64,000 bases of DNA from Vibrio sp. SCSIO 43135 (GCF_023716665.1 NZ_CP071859.1:620001-684000), one strand, 5' to 3'; shown: positions 20,319 to 33,788, counted from the first letter of the stretch. The notes: generated by a model from the sequence alone, not told the origin. A program made the numbers and translations.

Positions 20319-20358
20319 CGATGATTATTGCGATGAGTGTTCACACAGATTGATATGG
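20319..20358 (+). other. 16S processing stem, 3' arm
   Basis: Complementary to 18599-18635 with a few mismatches and G-U pairs (core CACACAGATTGATA). It is the 3' half of the pre-16S RNase III stem. Confidence 0.8.
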
Positions 20359-20384
20359 TTTAAAAAAGTTTAAGAGACGATACT

Positions 20385-20461
20385 GGGTCTGTAGCTCAGG
20401 TGGTTAGAGCGTTCGCCTGATAAGCGAGAGGTCGGTGGTTCAAGTCCACTCAGACCCACCA
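20385..20461 (+). tRNA. tRNA-Ile (anticodon GAT)
   Basis: A 77-base cloverleaf with acceptor stem GGGTCTG/CAGACCC, anticodon loop CTGATAA and an encoded CCA end. It lies in the 16S-23S spacer with tRNA-Ala. Confidence 0.97.
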
Positions 20462-20504
20462 ATCTTCCTCCCAGGGGATTGGCTGATAGTATCGACACCT
20501 TGAT

Positions 20505-20580
20505 GGGGCTATAGCTCAGCTGGGAGAGCGCCTGCCTTGCACGCAGGAGGTCAGCAGTTCGATCCTGCTTAGCTCCACCA
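20505..20580 (+). tRNA. tRNA-Ala (anticodon TGC)
   Basis: A 76-base cloverleaf with acceptor stem beginning GGGGCTA, anticodon loop CTTGCAC and encoded CCA. It is the second spacer tRNA of the operon. Confidence 0.97.
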
Positions 20581-20633
20581 TCTTTAAGCGCATTAGCGAT
20601 AGTGTTTTTAAAAATGGTTCTTAAATGAATCTA

Positions 20634-20646
20634 GCTCTTTAACAAT
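20634..20646 (+). promoter_or_regulatory. rRNA antitermination boxA (spacer)
   Basis: GCTCTTTAACAAT is repeated about 225 bases before 23S. It re-engages the antitermination complex, as in other enterobacterial and Vibrio rRNA operons. Confidence 0.8.
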
Positions 20647-20871
20647 TTGGAAAGCTGACGAATAACATTTGATTGATGTTATTCAAATAAAAGTTCTCAA
20701 ATCCTATGTCTCTTAGAGATGTAGGTACCAACACACATTCAAGTGTTCTTGGGAATAACTTTCGAGTTATTCATATTTGAGTCCGGCAAAATCGAATGTC
20801 TCTCGCTCATTCAAATAATGAGAGACACACCTTGGTTGTTTGCCATACGTAAAGACCCCTTCGGGTTGTAT

Positions 20872-23760
<2,889 letters not shown>

Positions 23761-23842
23761 ACAACACCCAAGGGGTTTTGATGGACTCAGATAAGAACAT
23801 TGAATGTAGTGTAGAACGAAACAGCTTTCCGAATTAAGAATT

Positions 23843-23962
23843 TGCTTGGCGACCATAGCGTTGTGGACCCACCTGATTCCATGCCGAACTCAGAAGTGAA
23901 ACGCAATAGCGCCGATGGTAGTGTGGGGCTTCCCCATGTGAGAGTAGGACATCGCCAGGCTT
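23843..23962 (+). rRNA. rrf: 5S ribosomal RNA
   Basis: 120 bases, starting TGCTTGGCGACC and ending CGCCAGGCTT, which pair as helix I. The internal GCCGAACTCAGAAGTGAAAC stretch is the conserved 5S core. Confidence 0.95.
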
Positions 23963-24001
23963 TAAATTTTGGACACTTGCTCAGGCGAGTGATACCACTG
24001 C

Positions 24002-24078
24002 GGAGTGGTAGTTCAGTTGGTTAGAATACCGGCCTGTCACGCCGGGGGTCGCGGGTTCGAGTCCCGTCCACTCCGCCA
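24002..24078 (+). tRNA. tRNA-Asp (anticodon GTC)
   Basis: A 77-base cloverleaf with acceptor GGAGTGG/CCACTCC, anticodon loop CTGTCAC and encoded CCA. It is distal to 5S, as in E. coli rrnC and rrnH. Confidence 0.97.
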
Positions 24079-24114
24079 TTTATTTCAGAGTTTCAGCTCT
24101 TAAAAACTGAAGAT

Positions 24115-24191
<77 letters not shown>

Positions 24192-24198
24192 TATACCA

Positions 24199-24226
24199 AG
24201 CCTCAGCGGAAACGCTGGGGCTTTTT
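24199..24226 (+). terminator. First terminator of the rRNA operon
   Basis: The stem AGCCTCAGCG/CGCTGGGGCT (one G-U pair) has a GAAA loop and is followed by five T, just after tRNA-Trp. Confidence 0.9.
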
Positions 24227-24829
24227 AACATCTGTTGCTTCTACGAAGCGATATTGGGAGTTGGATCGCCAGACCAGCCTAATATTATTTACCCCTGCAT
24301 AGTTAAGGCTCTAGTCGAAAGGCTAGAGCCTTTTTGCTATCTAGCTGTAACTGTAATCGTCGCTAATGTATCAGAACACAATGCCAATGGATGCTTTTGT
24401 GGGAGTTTGACTCTCAAGAGTGTTGGTCCATTCCCCCTTTCTACATTAAAGGCCTTAGACTAACCTTCGAAAACAAAGCCACTTGGCTTTTTGGTGTTCA
24501 TATGATTATTGAGATTACATATCTCTGATATACAAGACTGCTGCGTCAGCAGTTTGAATCGTTCAACTTTGTCCTATTGAAGGTTTCAGTGGAGATATTT
24601 GGTCTTTGTATTTATTGCTTTTAAGAGTGATAGTGGGCTTAGCACGCTAAATCGTAAGGGCTTACCTAGCATTAGTTCGCACATAGAGGATAGCTTCTTT
24701 TATCCCACTTTAAGTTCAGAGTGCGTACGGCTCTAGTAAAACTATTTTCGCCATGTAGTGTCGACCTAAGCAGGGACTGCACATGCCTTTAGTAGTGCTC
24801 ATTTAAGCGGCCAAAGTTTCAAGAACAAA
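24227..24829. other. Gene-free rRNA-operon tail with tRNA-like remnant
   Basis: About 600 bases without a credible gene. TTGGGAGTT at about 24255 and TACCCCTGCATA at about 24290 copy the T-arm and 3' end of the neighbouring tRNA-Trp, with unrelated sequence between them. This suggests a decayed second copy. Two further hairpins follow: ACTGCTG/CAGCAGT (24537-24553), and AAAGCC/GGCTTT plus T-run at about 24474. The rest shows nothing I can name. Confidence 0.5.
24305..24337 (+). terminator. Second terminator of the rRNA operon
   Basis: A perfect stem AAGGCTCTAG/CTAGAGCCTT with an 8-base loop and a T-run, directly after the tRNA-Trp-like remnant. Confidence 0.85.
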
Positions 24830-24857
24830 AAAGCCCTGCTCGAATGAGCAGGGCTTT
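24830..24857 (-). terminator. Terminator of suhB
   Basis: A 12-bp stem (AAAGCCCTGCTC, loop GAAT, complement) with an A-run on its left flank, giving a U-tract for leftward transcription, 27 bases beyond the suhB stop. Confidence 0.88.
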
Positions 24858-24884
24858 CAATATTCACATATGTAAAGAGGCGAA

Positions 24885-25688
24885 TTACTTTAGGATCGCT
24901 TCATTACCATTTTCACGGATGTGCTTAAGCATTGACTTAACGCCACGAGCACTTGAGCCGACAATGTTGCCAGACTTCATGTACTCAGTACCGCCAGAGA
25001 AGTCAGTTAGGATAGCGCCAGCTTCACGAGCGATAAGTTCACCTGCAGCCATGTCCCAAGGCTTAAGGCCAAGCTCAAAGTAACCATCTACTCGGCCTGA
25101 AGCTAAGTAACATAGGTCTAGTGCAGCAGAACCTGTACGACGGAAATCAGCACACTCTGTAAATAGAGATGTCATGATCTTCATGAAAGATTCAGAGTGT
25201 TGCTTCTGTTTGAATGGGAAGCCAGTCGCAAGTACAGTACCTTGAAGATCTTTCAGTTGATTTACACGAATACGTGCATTGTTTAATTGAGCGCCAGCGC
25301 CACGTTGAGCAGTGAATAGCTCGTTCAGCATTGGATCGTAAACACAAGCTACTTCTGTTTTTCCTTTGATGCGTACCGCAATAGAAACAGAGAAATGTGG
25401 GAAGCCTTTAAGGAAGTTTGTTGTTCCATCCAGTGGGTCGATGATCCATTGTACGTCGTTATCTTTACCTTCGATAAGACCGTTTTCTTCCGCAACAATA
25501 GAATGCTCTGGATAAGAGTTTTTGATTGTATCGATGATGATACTTTCAGCTTCTTTGTCGACATTAGTAACAAAGTCGTGTGTACCTTTCTGAGCCGATT
25601 CAATTTTATCAGAGTTTTCTAGCGATTTAGCAATGTGATTGCCTGCCTTGCGCGCAGCGCGAATGGCAATGTTAAGCATTGGATGCAT
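24885..25688 (-). CDS. suhB: Inositol-1-monophosphatase SuhB
   Basis: A 267-residue Mg-dependent phosphatase. In E. coli, SuhB also joins the rRNA antitermination complex with Nus factors. Metal-site motifs are EENG, DPLDGTTNF (IMP motif 1) and KPWDMAAGELIAREAG (motif 2); all acidic residues are present. Placement immediately after an rRNA operon is suggestive given that role but may be chance. It is divergent from trmJ, a conserved gamma-proteobacterial arrangement. Confidence 0.96.
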   Translation of the reverse strand: MHPMLNIAIRAARKAGNHIAKSLENSDKIESAQKGTHDFVTNVDKEAESIIIDTIKNSYPEHSIVAEENGLIEGKDNDVQWIIDPLDGTTNFLKGFPHFSVSIAVRIKGKTEVACVYDPMLNELFTAQRGAGAQLNNARIRVNQLKDLQGTVLATGFPFKQKQHSESFMKIMTSLFTECADFRRTGSAALDLCYLASGRVDGYFELGLKPWDMAAGELIAREAGAILTDFSGGTEYMKSGNIVGSSARGVKSMLKHIRENGNEAILK

Positions 25689-25865
25689 ACATATTTCCCA
25701 ACGGATGTTAAAGAACGAAAAAAGCGGGCGCAGTATATCAGAGATTAACGAAAAGGGAAGTGGTTATTTTTTAGCCTTGCAATGCGGCATTTACAAACAC
25801 AGGCACAAATTTACTGAGGTTTGTGTTAGTATCTTGCAGTTTTTTGATTCTCACTGGTTATGGTC

Positions 25866-26597
25866 ATGCTCGATAAAGTTAAAGTTGTTTTAGTTGGAAC
25901 TTCCCACTCAGGAAATATAGGTTCTGCAGCTCGAGCTATGAAAGTTATGGGATTAAGTAACCTTGTCCTAGTTGACCCTCAGTGTGAAGTCGATGGTCAA
26001 GCGCTAGCATTAGCTGCTGGTGCTAGTGACATCGCTGAAAATGCCGTTGTTGTTTCTACTCTAGATGAAGCAGTGAGTGATTGTGGCTTGGTAGTGGGTT
26101 CTAGTGCTCGCTCTCGCACTCTTGAGTGGCCAATGTTGGAGCCTAGAGAGTGTGGTGAAATGTTTGCTTCTGAGGGATTGAAACATCCAGTGGCAATCGT
26201 ATTTGGTCGAGAAAGAACAGGTCTAACGAACGAAGAGCTACAGAAGTGTCACTATCATGTGTGCATTCCTGCAAACCCTGAATATAGCTCACTTAACCTA
26301 GCTATGGCTGTGCAGACACTAAGTTACGAAATTAGAGTTGCGCATCTTAATCGTGAACAAGCTCAGTACTCTGCCGAGCAAGTTGCAGAATACCCTCGTC
26401 ATAAAGAGCTTGAAATGTTCTACGACCACCTTGAAAAAGTGATGGTTGATACCCAATTTATTTCCAAGGAACAACCTGGTCAGGTTCTGAATAAGCTGCG
26501 CCGTTTATTTAGCCGAGCTCGTCCTGAAGCACAAGAGATCAATATCTTACGTGGTGTTTTGACAGCAATAGAGAAACAAAACAAAGGCGTAAAATAA
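25866..26597 (+). CDS. trmJ: tRNA (cytidine/uridine-2'-O)-methyltransferase TrmJ
   Basis: A 243-residue SPOUT-family enzyme that methylates the ribose of nucleotide 32 in tRNAs. Knot motifs are visible: [28 protein letters not shown] and [14 protein letters not shown], each conserved in E. coli TrmJ. I chose the ATG at 25866, which aligns with the family N-terminus ([14 protein letters not shown]); an in-frame ATG two codons earlier cannot be excluded, and neither has a clear ribosome-binding site. The gene precedes the isc operon, as in E. coli. Confidence 0.95.
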   Translation: MLDKVKVVLVGTSHSGNIGSAARAMKVMGLSNLVLVDPQCEVDGQALALAAGASDIAENAVVVSTLDEAVSDCGLVVGSSARSRTLEWPMLEPRECGEMFASEGLKHPVAIVFGRERTGLTNEELQKCHYHVCIPANPEYSSLNLAMAVQTLSYEIRVAHLNREQAQYSAEQVAEYPRHKELEMFYDHLEKVMVDTQFISKEQPGQVLNKLRRLFSRARPEAQEINILRGVLTAIEKQNKGVK

Positions 26598-26618
26598 CCA
26601 TTTTAAGTTAATGGTTAA

Positions 26619-26643
26619 ATACCTGACTAAATTAGTCAAATAA
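26619..26643 (+). promoter_or_regulatory. IscR type 1 binding site 1
   Basis: A 25-base near-palindrome with the core CCTGACTAAATTAGTCAA, matching the [2Fe-2S]-IscR type 1 motif. It abuts site 2. Confidence 0.85.
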
Positions 26644-26668
26644 ATACTTGACCAAATTAGTCAGGTAT
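26644..26668 (+). promoter_or_regulatory. IscR type 1 binding site 2
   Basis: A 25-base near-palindrome with core CTTGACCAAATTAGTCAGG, exactly adjoining site 1 and 42 bases before the iscR ATG. The pair predicts autorepression of the isc operon by cluster-loaded IscR. Confidence 0.88.
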
Positions 26669-26710
26669 GAAAAACTTCTTACCACATAAACAATGTGGAT
26701 ATGGTGTGAT

Positions 26711-27214
26711 ATGAGACTTACATCTAAAGGAAGATATGCGGTGACAGCCATGTTAGATGTGGCTCTACATTCGCAACAAAACCCAGTACCTCTTGCTGAT
26801 ATTTCAGAGCGACAGGGTATTTCTCTCTCTTATTTAGAGCAGCTGTTTTCTAAGTTACGCAAAGCGGGCTTAGTCGCGAGTGTTCGCGGGCCAGGCGGTG
26901 GTTACCGTTTAGGAACAGATGCTCACGAAATTGCTATCGGTACAGTGATCGCGGCTGTTGACGAGTCCGTCGATGCGACAAAATGTAGCGGTAAAGGAAA
27001 TTGCCAAGGCGGCACTCGTTGTTTAACTCACACCCTATGGCGCGATTTAAGCTCACGTATTAGTGGCTTTCTAAACGGCATTACGCTTGGTGAGCTCATG
27101 AACGACAACGAAGTGTTAGAGATTTCTGATCGTCAGGATCTTGATTTGGCTGCAAGCCATGGTTTTGCACAAGATAATAAAGGTGCCGCAGTAATCGGTA
27201 CTAACGCACGCTAA
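26711..27214 (+). CDS. iscR: Fe-S cluster-sensing transcriptional regulator IscR
   Basis: A 167-residue Rrf2-family regulator. A winged helix is at the N-terminus ([36 protein letters not shown]). The cluster ligands Cys92, Cys98, Cys104 and His107 are present at exactly the E. coli positions. The ATG at 26711 was preferred because it gives the standard [10 protein letters not shown] start; a frame extension from 26693 adds MWIWCD and is unlikely. It heads the isc operon and its own promoter carries two IscR sites. Confidence 0.97.
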   Translation: MRLTSKGRYAVTAMLDVALHSQQNPVPLADISERQGISLSYLEQLFSKLRKAGLVASVRGPGGGYRLGTDAHEIAIGTVIAAVDESVDATKCSGKGNCQGGTRCLTHTLWRDLSSRISGFLNGITLGELMNDNEVLEISDRQDLDLAASHGFAQDNKGAAVIGTNAR

Positions 27215-27243
27215 TAGCGGCGATGTTTACATTGGAGTAGAAA

Positions 27244-28458
27244 ATGAAACTGCCTATTTATTTCGACTATTCAGCTACCTGCCCGGTTGATCCTCGTGTG
27301 GCTGAAAAAATGGTTCAGTACATGACGATGGATGGTACTTTTGGTAATCCAGCATCTCGTTCACATCGTTATGGCTGGCAGGCAGAAGAAGCAGTAGATA
27401 CAGCTCGTGAACAAATCGCTGACTTATTGAATGCTGACCCACGTGAGATTGTGTTCACCTCTGGTGCAACTGAATCAGATAACCTAGCTATTAAAGGTGC
27501 TGCGCACTTCTACGGTAAAAAAGGTAAGCACGTCATTACCTGTAAGACTGAACACAAAGCAGTACTTGATCCATGCCGTCAGTTAGAACGTGAAGGTTAT
27601 GAGGTTACCTATCTAGAGCCAGAAGCAAACGGTATTATCGATCTCAAGAAGCTTGAAGCAGCAATGCGTGAAGACACTGTTCTAGTTTCTATTATGCACG
27701 TGAACAACGAGATTGGTGTAATTCAAGATATCACATCAATTGGTGAGCTATGCCGCTCACGTAAAATCATCTTCCACGTTGATGCTGCGCAATCAGCGGG
27801 TAAGTTGCCTATCGATGTACAAGAGATGAAAGTTGACCTTATCTCGCTGTCTGCACACAAAATTTACGGTCCTAAGGGCATTGGCGCATTGTATGTTCGC
27901 CGCAAACCTCGCATCCGCTTAGAAGCGCAAATGCACGGTGGTGGTCATGAGCGTGGTTTCCGCTCAGGTACACTTCCTACTCACCAAATTGTTGGTATGG
28001 GCGAAGCATTCCGTGTCGCTAAAGAAGATATGCAGAAAGATTTCGACCACGCGCTTGCTTTACGTAACCGTCTATTCGCTGGTGTAAAAGATCTTGAAGC
28101 GGTAACGGTAAATGGCGACTTAGAGCAGCGTGTACCTCACAACCTAAACATCAGTTTTGCTTTTGTAGAAGGTGAGTCTTTACTGATGTCTTTGAAAGAC
28201 TTAGCGGTTTCATCAGGCAGTGCATGTACATCTGCAAGCCTAGAGCCTTCATACGTACTACGTGCTCTTGGTTTAGATGACGAGTTAGCACACAGCTCAG
28301 TTCGTTTCTCATTCGGTCGTTTCACGACAGAAGAAGAAGTGGATTACGCAATTGAACAAATCCGTGTAGCGGTAACCAAGCTGCGCGACATGTCTCCTCT
28401 ATGGGATATGTATAAAGAAGGGGTTGATTTGAGCACTGTTGAGTGGGCACACCACTAA
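27244..28458 (+). CDS. iscS: Cysteine desulfurase IscS
   Basis: A 404-residue PLP enzyme that takes sulfur from cysteine and gives it to IscU, and to tRNA thiolation and other acceptors. The PLP lysine is Lys206 ([12 protein letters not shown]) and the catalytic Cys328 lies in [11 protein letters not shown]. Length and both positions equal E. coli IscS. It follows iscR after 29 bases. Confidence 0.98.
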   Translation: MKLPIYFDYSATCPVDPRVAEKMVQYMTMDGTFGNPASRSHRYGWQAEEAVDTAREQIADLLNADPREIVFTSGATESDNLAIKGAAHFYGKKGKHVITCKTEHKAVLDPCRQLEREGYEVTYLEPEANGIIDLKKLEAAMREDTVLVSIMHVNNEIGVIQDITSIGELCRSRKIIFHVDAAQSAGKLPIDVQEMKVDLISLSAHKIYGPKGIGALYVRRKPRIRLEAQMHGGGHERGFRSGTLPTHQIVGMGEAFRVAKEDMQKDFDHALALRNRLFAGVKDLEAVTVNGDLEQRVPHNLNISFAFVEGESLLMSLKDLAVSSGSACTSASLEPSYVLRALGLDDELAHSSVRFSFGRFTTEEEVDYAIEQIRVAVTKLRDMSPLWDMYKEGVDLSTVEWAHH

Positions 28459-28513
28459 TTCAGTTCAAAGTACAAACCCTAAGGATAGAACTAGAGGATT
28501 CGAGGAAAATATC

Positions 28514-28897
28514 ATGGCATATAGCGAAAAAGTAATTGATCACTACGAGAACCCACGTAACGTTGGCTCATTCGATAAAGAAGATCCTTCTGTAGGTAGC
28601 GGCATGGTTGGTGCTCCTGCGTGTGGTGACGTAATGAAACTGCAAATCAAGGTAACGCCAGAAGGCATTATCGAAGATGCAAAATTTAAAACTTACGGTT
28701 GTGGTAGTGCGATTGCATCTAGCTCACTTGTTACTGAGTGGGTAAAGGGTAAGAGCATCGACGACGCAGCAGCAATCAAAAACTCCGAGATTGCAGAAGA
28801 GCTTGAACTTCCGCCAGTGAAGGTACACTGCTCAATCCTTGCAGAAGATGCAATTAAAGCTGCAGTTGCGGATTACAAAAAGAAACACGACCAATAA
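28514..28897 (+). CDS. iscU: Fe-S cluster assembly scaffold IscU
   Basis: A 127-residue scaffold on which IscS and frataxin build the nascent [2Fe-2S] cluster. Ligands Cys37 (APACGDV), Cys63 (YGCGSA) and the later Cys in LPPVKVHCS are present. LPPVK is the HscA recognition motif. The ATG at 28514 follows GAGGAAAA at ideal spacing; the longer frame overlapping iscS is not credible. Confidence 0.98.
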   Translation: MAYSEKVIDHYENPRNVGSFDKEDPSVGSGMVGAPACGDVMKLQIKVTPEGIIEDAKFKTYGCGSAIASSSLVTEWVKGKSIDDAAAIKNSEIAEELELPPVKVHCSILAEDAIKAAVADYKKKHDQ

Positions 28898-28966
28898 AAT
28901 AAAGACAATGGGAGTGCGTTGCGCTCCCTGTTTTACTTCATTACCTAAGAAACGTTAAGGTGCAGT

Positions 28967-29290
28967 ATGGCCATTACTATGACAGAAACAGCGGCAAGCC
29001 GTGTGAAAACATTCCTAGACAATCGAGGCAAAGGTATCGGTTTGCGTTTAGGTGTTAAGACTACGGGCTGTTCGGGTATGGCTTATGTACTAGAGTTTGT
29101 CGACGATCTGAATGAAGAAGATCAAGTCTTTGAGCATATGGGCGTAAAGGTTATCATTGACCCTAAAAGCTTAGTGTACCTTGATGGTACTGAACTTGAT
29201 TACGTTAAAGAAGGCTTAAATGAAGGCTTTGAATTCAACAACCCTAACGCGAAGGGCGAATGTGGTTGTGGTGAGAGCTTTAACGTATAA
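28967..29290 (+). CDS. iscA: A-type Fe-S carrier IscA
   Basis: A 107-residue A-type carrier that transfers iron or clusters, mainly toward [4Fe-4S] targets. The three conserved cysteines are Cys35 (TTGCSGMAY) and the paired GECGCGES cysteines near the C-terminus. It sits between iscU and hscB as in the standard operon. Confidence 0.97.
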   Translation: MAITMTETAASRVKTFLDNRGKGIGLRLGVKTTGCSGMAYVLEFVDDLNEEDQVFEHMGVKVIIDPKSLVYLDGTELDYVKEGLNEGFEFNNPNAKGECGCGESFNV

Positions 29291-29354
29291 CGATTTGATA
29301 GTGTCTCTCTAGGTCTATCAGGCCTAGAGCCTGTAACCTAGGACAAAATTCTTC

Positions 29355-29870
29355 ATGAACCACTTTGAGTTATTTGGGCTACCTATCCAGTTTGAATTGG
29401 ACGGTAGCCTTCTTTCTTCTCAGTTTAGAGAGCTTCAAAAACGATTCCATCCAGACAACTTTGCTACGGCTTCTGAACGAGATCGTCTTATGGCCGTTCA
29501 AAAGGCGGCTCAAATTAATGATGCCTATCAGGTGTTAAAGCACCCAATATCTCGCGCAGAGTACCTTTTAGCAGAGAACGGTGTAGAAATCCGTGGTGAG
29601 CAACAGACGATGCAAGATCCTATGTTCTTGATGGAACAGATGGAATTGCGTGAAGAGCTAGAAGATATATCCTCAAGTAACTCTCCTGAGGATGCTCTGT
29701 TCAACTTTGAGAGCAAGGTAACGAAGAATTACAAGCAACACCTTACTTCAGTGACAGAGCAATTGGGAACAGCACAGTGGGCAGAAGCTGCAGATACTGT
29801 TCGCAAACTCAAATTTATAGCCAAGTTAAAAAGTGAAATTGAACAAGTCGAAGATCGTCTTCTCGGCTAG
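29355..29870 (+). CDS. hscB: Co-chaperone HscB (J-domain)
   Basis: A 171-residue J-domain protein that brings IscU to HscA and stimulates its ATPase. The HPD tripeptide is in KRFHPDNFATASERD. The C-terminal half is the three-helix IscU-binding domain. Length equals E. coli HscB, and hscA starts 22 bases later. Confidence 0.97.
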   Translation: MNHFELFGLPIQFELDGSLLSSQFRELQKRFHPDNFATASERDRLMAVQKAAQINDAYQVLKHPISRAEYLLAENGVEIRGEQQTMQDPMFLMEQMELREELEDISSSNSPEDALFNFESKVTKNYKQHLTSVTEQLGTAQWAEAADTVRKLKFIAKLKSEIEQVEDRLLG

Positions 29871-29892
29871 TTGAAATAATAAGGATTACGCA

Positions 29893-31746
29893 ATGGCGCT
29901 ACTACAAATTGCTGAACCAGGACAAAGCAGTGCACCGCATGAACATAAATTGGCTGCGGGTATCGATTTAGGAACGACTAATTCATTAGTGGCTTCTGTT
30001 CGTTCAGGAGAAGCAAAAACTCTGCTTGATAGCCAAGGTCGCAGTATTCTCCCTTCGGTAGTCAACTATGCGAGCGAGGAATCTAAAATTGGCTACGATG
30101 CTCGAGAAAAAGCGCAATCTGAGCCTGAAAATACCATTATTTCTGTTAAACGTTTGATTGGCCGTTCACTTAACGATATTCAAAGCCGTTATCCTTCACT
30201 GCCATATCAGTTCAAGGAGAGTGATAACGGTTTACCTGTACTGGTTACGAATCAAGGTGATAAGAATCCGATTCAAGTTTCGGCTGAGATATTAAAGTCT
30301 CTTGGTCAACGGGCTGAAGAAACACTCGGCGGTGAGCTTGCTGGTGTTGTTATTACCGTACCTGCTTATTTTGACGACGCCCAGCGTGCTGGAACTAAAG
30401 ATGCAGCGAACCTAGCTGGTTTACATGTCCTTCGCTTATTGAATGAACCGACCGCTGCAGCTATTGCCTATGGCCTAGACTCCGGACAAGAAGGCATTAT
30501 TGCTGTTTATGATCTTGGTGGCGGAACGTTTGATATATCGATTTTGCGTCTCTCAAAAGGTGTATTTGAAGTACTAGCAACTGGCGGTGACTCAGCGTTA
30601 GGTGGTGATGATTTTGATCATCTAGTGGCAGAGCATTTCCAGCAGCAAATTGGTATAGCAAGTCCTCTTTCTGCTGAGCAAAACCGTACTCTGTTGGATG
30701 CGGCTACAGCAGCGAAAATTGCGTTATCAACTGAAGGTAAAGCTAAGGTTGACGTGCTTGGGTGGCAAGGCGAGTTAACGCGTGAGAAGTTTGAAGAGAT
30801 CATTCAACAGTTGGTGAAAAAAACATTGCTCTCATGCCGTCGTGCATTGAAAGATGCTGAAGTCGATGCTGATGAAGTAATGGAAGTCGTAATGGTTGGA
30901 GGCTCAACTCGAACCCCACTTGTTCGCGAACTTGTTGGTGACTTCTTTGGTCGTACACCATTGACAAGCATTAACCCAGACGAAGTGGTAGCGATTGGTG
31001 CTGCGATTCAAGCTGATATCTTGGCAGGTAACAAACCTGATTCAGAGATGTTACTACTGGATGTTATCCCTCTTTCGCTTGGTATTGAAACTATGGGGGG
31101 CTTGGTTGAGAAAATCATTCCAAGAAATACGACAATCCCAGTTGCGCGAGCTCAAGAATTCACCACGTTTAAAGATGGCCAAACTGCGATGACGGTGCAC
31201 ACAGTGCAAGGGGAGCGCGAAATGGTTGATGACTGCCGTTCGCTTGCTCGGTTTGCTCTAAAAGGCATCCCTCCAATGGCGGCCGGTGCGGCGCATATTC
31301 GTGTGACCTACCAGGTGGATGCAGATGGTCTATTGTCTGTGACTGCAATGGAAAAGAGTACAGGTGTACAAGCTGAGATTCAGGTTAAACCATCGTATGG
31401 TTTAAGTGATGATGAAGTGGCTAATATGCTTAAAGATTCAATGACCTATGCGAAGGAAGATATGGATGCTCGTGCTTTGGCTGAACAACGTGTCGAAGCC
31501 GATCGCGTCATTGAAGGACTGATTGCTGCAATGCAGGCTGATGGTGATGAGTTACTGTCGGATCAGGAGAAGCAGCAACTATTAAAAGCAATTGAAAGCC
31601 TCATTGCGCTACGCAATGGTGATGACTCTCCTGCGATTGAACAGGGGATCAAAGATACAGACAAAGCGAGCCAAGAGTTTGCTTCACGCCGCATGGACAA
31701 ATCTATTCGCGCGGCGCTTTCCGGTCAATCGGTTAACGATATTTAA
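29893..31746 (+). CDS. hscA: Hsp70-type chaperone HscA
   Basis: A 617-residue specialised Hsp70 that releases the cluster from IscU. ATPase signatures are visible: [22 protein letters not shown] and [13 protein letters not shown]. The substrate-binding domain follows from about residue 390. It recognises LPPVK of IscU. It is co-transcribed with hscB and fdx. Confidence 0.98.
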   Translation: MALLQIAEPGQSSAPHEHKLAAGIDLGTTNSLVASVRSGEAKTLLDSQGRSILPSVVNYASEESKIGYDAREKAQSEPENTIISVKRLIGRSLNDIQSRYPSLPYQFKESDNGLPVLVTNQGDKNPIQVSAEILKSLGQRAEETLGGELAGVVITVPAYFDDAQRAGTKDAANLAGLHVLRLLNEPTAAAIAYGLDSGQEGIIAVYDLGGGTFDISILRLSKGVFEVLATGGDSALGGDDFDHLVAEHFQQQIGIASPLSAEQNRTLLDAATAAKIALSTEGKAKVDVLGWQGELTREKFEEIIQQLVKKTLLSCRRALKDAEVDADEVMEVVMVGGSTRTPLVRELVGDFFGRTPLTSINPDEVVAIGAAIQADILAGNKPDSEMLLLDVIPLSLGIETMGGLVEKIIPRNTTIPVARAQEFTTFKDGQTAMTVHTVQGEREMVDDCRSLARFALKGIPPMAAGAAHIRVTYQVDADGLLSVTAMEKSTGVQAEIQVKPSYGLSDDEVANMLKDSMTYAKEDMDARALAEQRVEADRVIEGLIAAMQADGDELLSDQEKQQLLKAIESLIALRNGDDSPAIEQGIKDTDKASQEFASRRMDKSIRAALSGQSVNDI

Positions 31747-31757
31747 GAGACAATAAA

Positions 31758-32096
31758 ATGCCTAAGATTATAGTATTACCTCATGAAGATCTTTGCCCAG
31801 AAGGGGCTGTTTTAGAGGCGAATTCGGGCGACACTGTATTAGATGTTGCACTGAAAAACGGTATTGGTATTGAACATGCGTGTGAGAAGTCATGCGCTTG
31901 TACAACTTGTCATGTTGTTATTCGTGAAGGCTTCGATTCGTTAGAAGAGAGCGATGAGCTAGAAGACGATATGCTTGATAAAGCTTGGGGCTTAGAGCCA
32001 GAATCTCGTCTTGGCTGCCAAGCTAAAGTAGCGGACGAAGACTTAGTTGTTGAAATTCCGAAATACACGTTAAACCATGCGTCGGAAGACCACTAA
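31758..32096 (+). CDS. fdx: [2Fe-2S] ferredoxin of the ISC system
   Basis: A 112-residue adrenodoxin-type ferredoxin that feeds electrons to cluster assembly. Ligands are Cys42, Cys48 and Cys51 in ACEKSCACTTCH plus Cys87 near GCQAKV; Cys46 is the extra conserved cysteine. It starts 11 bases after hscA. Confidence 0.97.
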   Translation: MPKIIVLPHEDLCPEGAVLEANSGDTVLDVALKNGIGIEHACEKSCACTTCHVVIREGFDSLEESDELEDDMLDKAWGLEPESRLGCQAKVADEDLVVEIPKYTLNHASEDH

Positions 32097-32132
32097 ACTT
32101 TATAACAGTGAAGTAAAGCAAGGAGTACGGCA

Positions 32133-32327
32133 ATGAAATGGACGGATTCAAGAGATATCGCAATTGAACTGTGCGACCTATACCCAGATACAGATCCAAA
32201 GACTGTGCGTTTTACTGACTTGCATCAGTGGGTGATGGATCTAGAAGAGTTTGACGATGAACCAAATCGCTCTAACGAGAAAATCCTAGAGGCAATTATT
32301 CTGTGTTGGATGGACGAAGTAGATTAA
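32133..32327 (+). CDS. iscX: Fe-S assembly adaptor IscX
   Basis: A 64-residue acidic protein that binds IscS and iron and moderates frataxin (CyaY). [19 protein letters not shown] and the C-terminal [11 protein letters not shown] are family hallmarks. It is the last gene before the isc terminator. Confidence 0.96.
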   Translation: MKWTDSRDIAIELCDLYPDTDPKTVRFTDLHQWVMDLEEFDDEPNRSNEKILEAIILCWMDEVD

Positions 32328-32369
32328 TTGATTTGTTGAAGAAACATCGTGCAGTTAACAATTTCTACT

Positions 32370-32400
32370 AAAAAAAGCGGGCCTAATGGCCCGTTTTTTT
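32370..32400 (+). terminator. Terminator of the isc operon
   Basis: The stem CGGGCC/GGCCCG with loop TAAT is flanked by A-run and T-run pairs, 43 bases past iscX. It separates the operon from pepB. Confidence 0.88.
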
Positions 32401-32492
32401 ATCAATTTGACACTTTCGACCTACATAATGCTAACATCGAACCGTTATCTAAAACGATGGTAAACACTAATACCACCAGACAAGGAGACACC

Positions 32493-33788
32493 ATGTCTAC
32501 ACAGATGTCAGTATTCATCAGCCAAGATTCTGCCCAGCCTCAGTGGGGAGAAAAAGCTATTTTATCTTTTTCAGAAAATGGAGCGACCATTCATCTTGGT
32601 GAAGGCCATGATCTTGGTGCGGTTCAACGTGCTGCGCGTAAACTGGATGCACAGGGTATTCAATCCGTATTTTTGAAAGGTGAAGGCTGGAATATTGAAA
32701 ATATTTGGGCGTTTCAACAAGGTTACCGTGGTCCAAAGAAATTAAATACGCTTGAGTGGGAATCACTTGCCGACGCAGATCAAGCAGAAATCGAAGCTCG
32801 CATTAAAGCAACGGATTGGACTCGTGACATTATCAACAAGAGTGCTGAAGAAGTAGCACCCCGCCAGCTAGCAACCATGGCAGCCGAGTTCATTAAATCT
32901 GTTGCTCCTGAAGGCACTGTCACAGCTAAGATCGTAAAAGACAAGGATCTACTGACCGAAGGCTGGGAAGGGATTTACGCGGTAGGTCGCGGTTCTGAGC
33001 GCACATCGGCAATGTTACAACTCGACTTTAATCCAACAGGCGATGAAAATGCTCCTGTTTATGCGTGTCTTGTGGGTAAAGGCATTACGTTCGACTCTGG
33101 CGGCTACAGCATTAAGCAGTCTGGCTTTATGACTGCAATGAAAGCTGATATGGGTGGCTCAGGTACTATTACTGGTGGTTTAGGCCTTGCTATCATGCGT
33201 GGTCTAAACAAGCGCGTTAAGCTAATTCTTTGCTGTGCAGAGAACATGATTTCAGGTCGTGCATTGAAACTGGGTGATGTCATCACTTACAAAAACGGTA
33301 AGACGGTAGAAATCATGAACACCGACGCAGAAGGACGTTTGGTATTGGCGGATGGTCTAATTTATGCGAGCGAGCAAAAACCTGAGCTAATTATTGATTG
33401 CGCTACCTTAACGGGGGCTGCTAAAAATGCTCTAGGTAATGATTACCACGCGCTAATGAGTTTTGATGATGAGCTTTCGCATCAGGCGCTTAATGCTGCT
33501 CGTGAAGAGAAAGAAGGCTTATGGCCGCTTCCTCTCGCCGATTTCCACCGCGGAATGTTGCCTTCTAATTTTGCTGATCTGTCAAATATCAGTAGCGGTG
33601 ACTATACACCGGGTGCAAGTACGGCTGCTGCATTCCTTTCTTACTTTGTTGAAGATTACAAGAAAGGTTGGCTGCACTTTGATTGCGCTGGTACTTACCG
33701 TAAGTCTGCAAGTGATAAATGGTCTGCAGGTGCAACGGGTATGGGCGTAAGAACACTTGCACGCATCCTCACTGAGCAAGCGAATTAA
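32493..33788 (+). CDS. pepB: Peptidase B (leucine aminopeptidase family)
   Basis: A 431-residue cytosolic M17 aminopeptidase with two metals per subunit. The family signature [14 protein letters not shown] is intact, as are [14 protein letters not shown] and [10 protein letters not shown] with the metal ligands. The ATG at 32493 follows AAGGAGACACC; the frame open from 32349 covers the isc terminator and is not coding. The length fits E. coli PepB (427), also found downstream of iscX. Confidence 0.96.
   Translation: MSTQMSVFISQDSAQPQWGEKAILSFSENGATIHLGEGHDLGAVQRAARKLDAQGIQSVFLKGEGWNIENIWAFQQGYRGPKKLNTLEWESLADADQAEIEARIKATDWTRDIINKSAEEVAPRQLATMAAEFIKSVAPEGTVTAKIVKDKDLLTEGWEGIYAVGRGSERTSAMLQLDFNPTGDENAPVYACLVGKGITFDSGGYSIKQSGFMTAMKADMGGSGTITGGLGLAIMRGLNKRVKLILCCAENMISGRALKLGDVITYKNGKTVEIMNTDAEGRLVLADGLIYASEQKPELIIDCATLTGAAKNALGNDYHALMSFDDELSHQALNAAREEKEGLWPLPLADFHRGMLPSNFADLSNISSGDYTPGASTAAAFLSYFVEDYKKGWLHFDCAGTYRKSASDKWSAGATGMGVRTLARILTEQAN

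Noticed and set aside
32349..32492. N-terminal extension of PepB
   Set aside because: It covers the isc terminator hairpin; the ATG at 32493 has a consensus ribosome-binding site.
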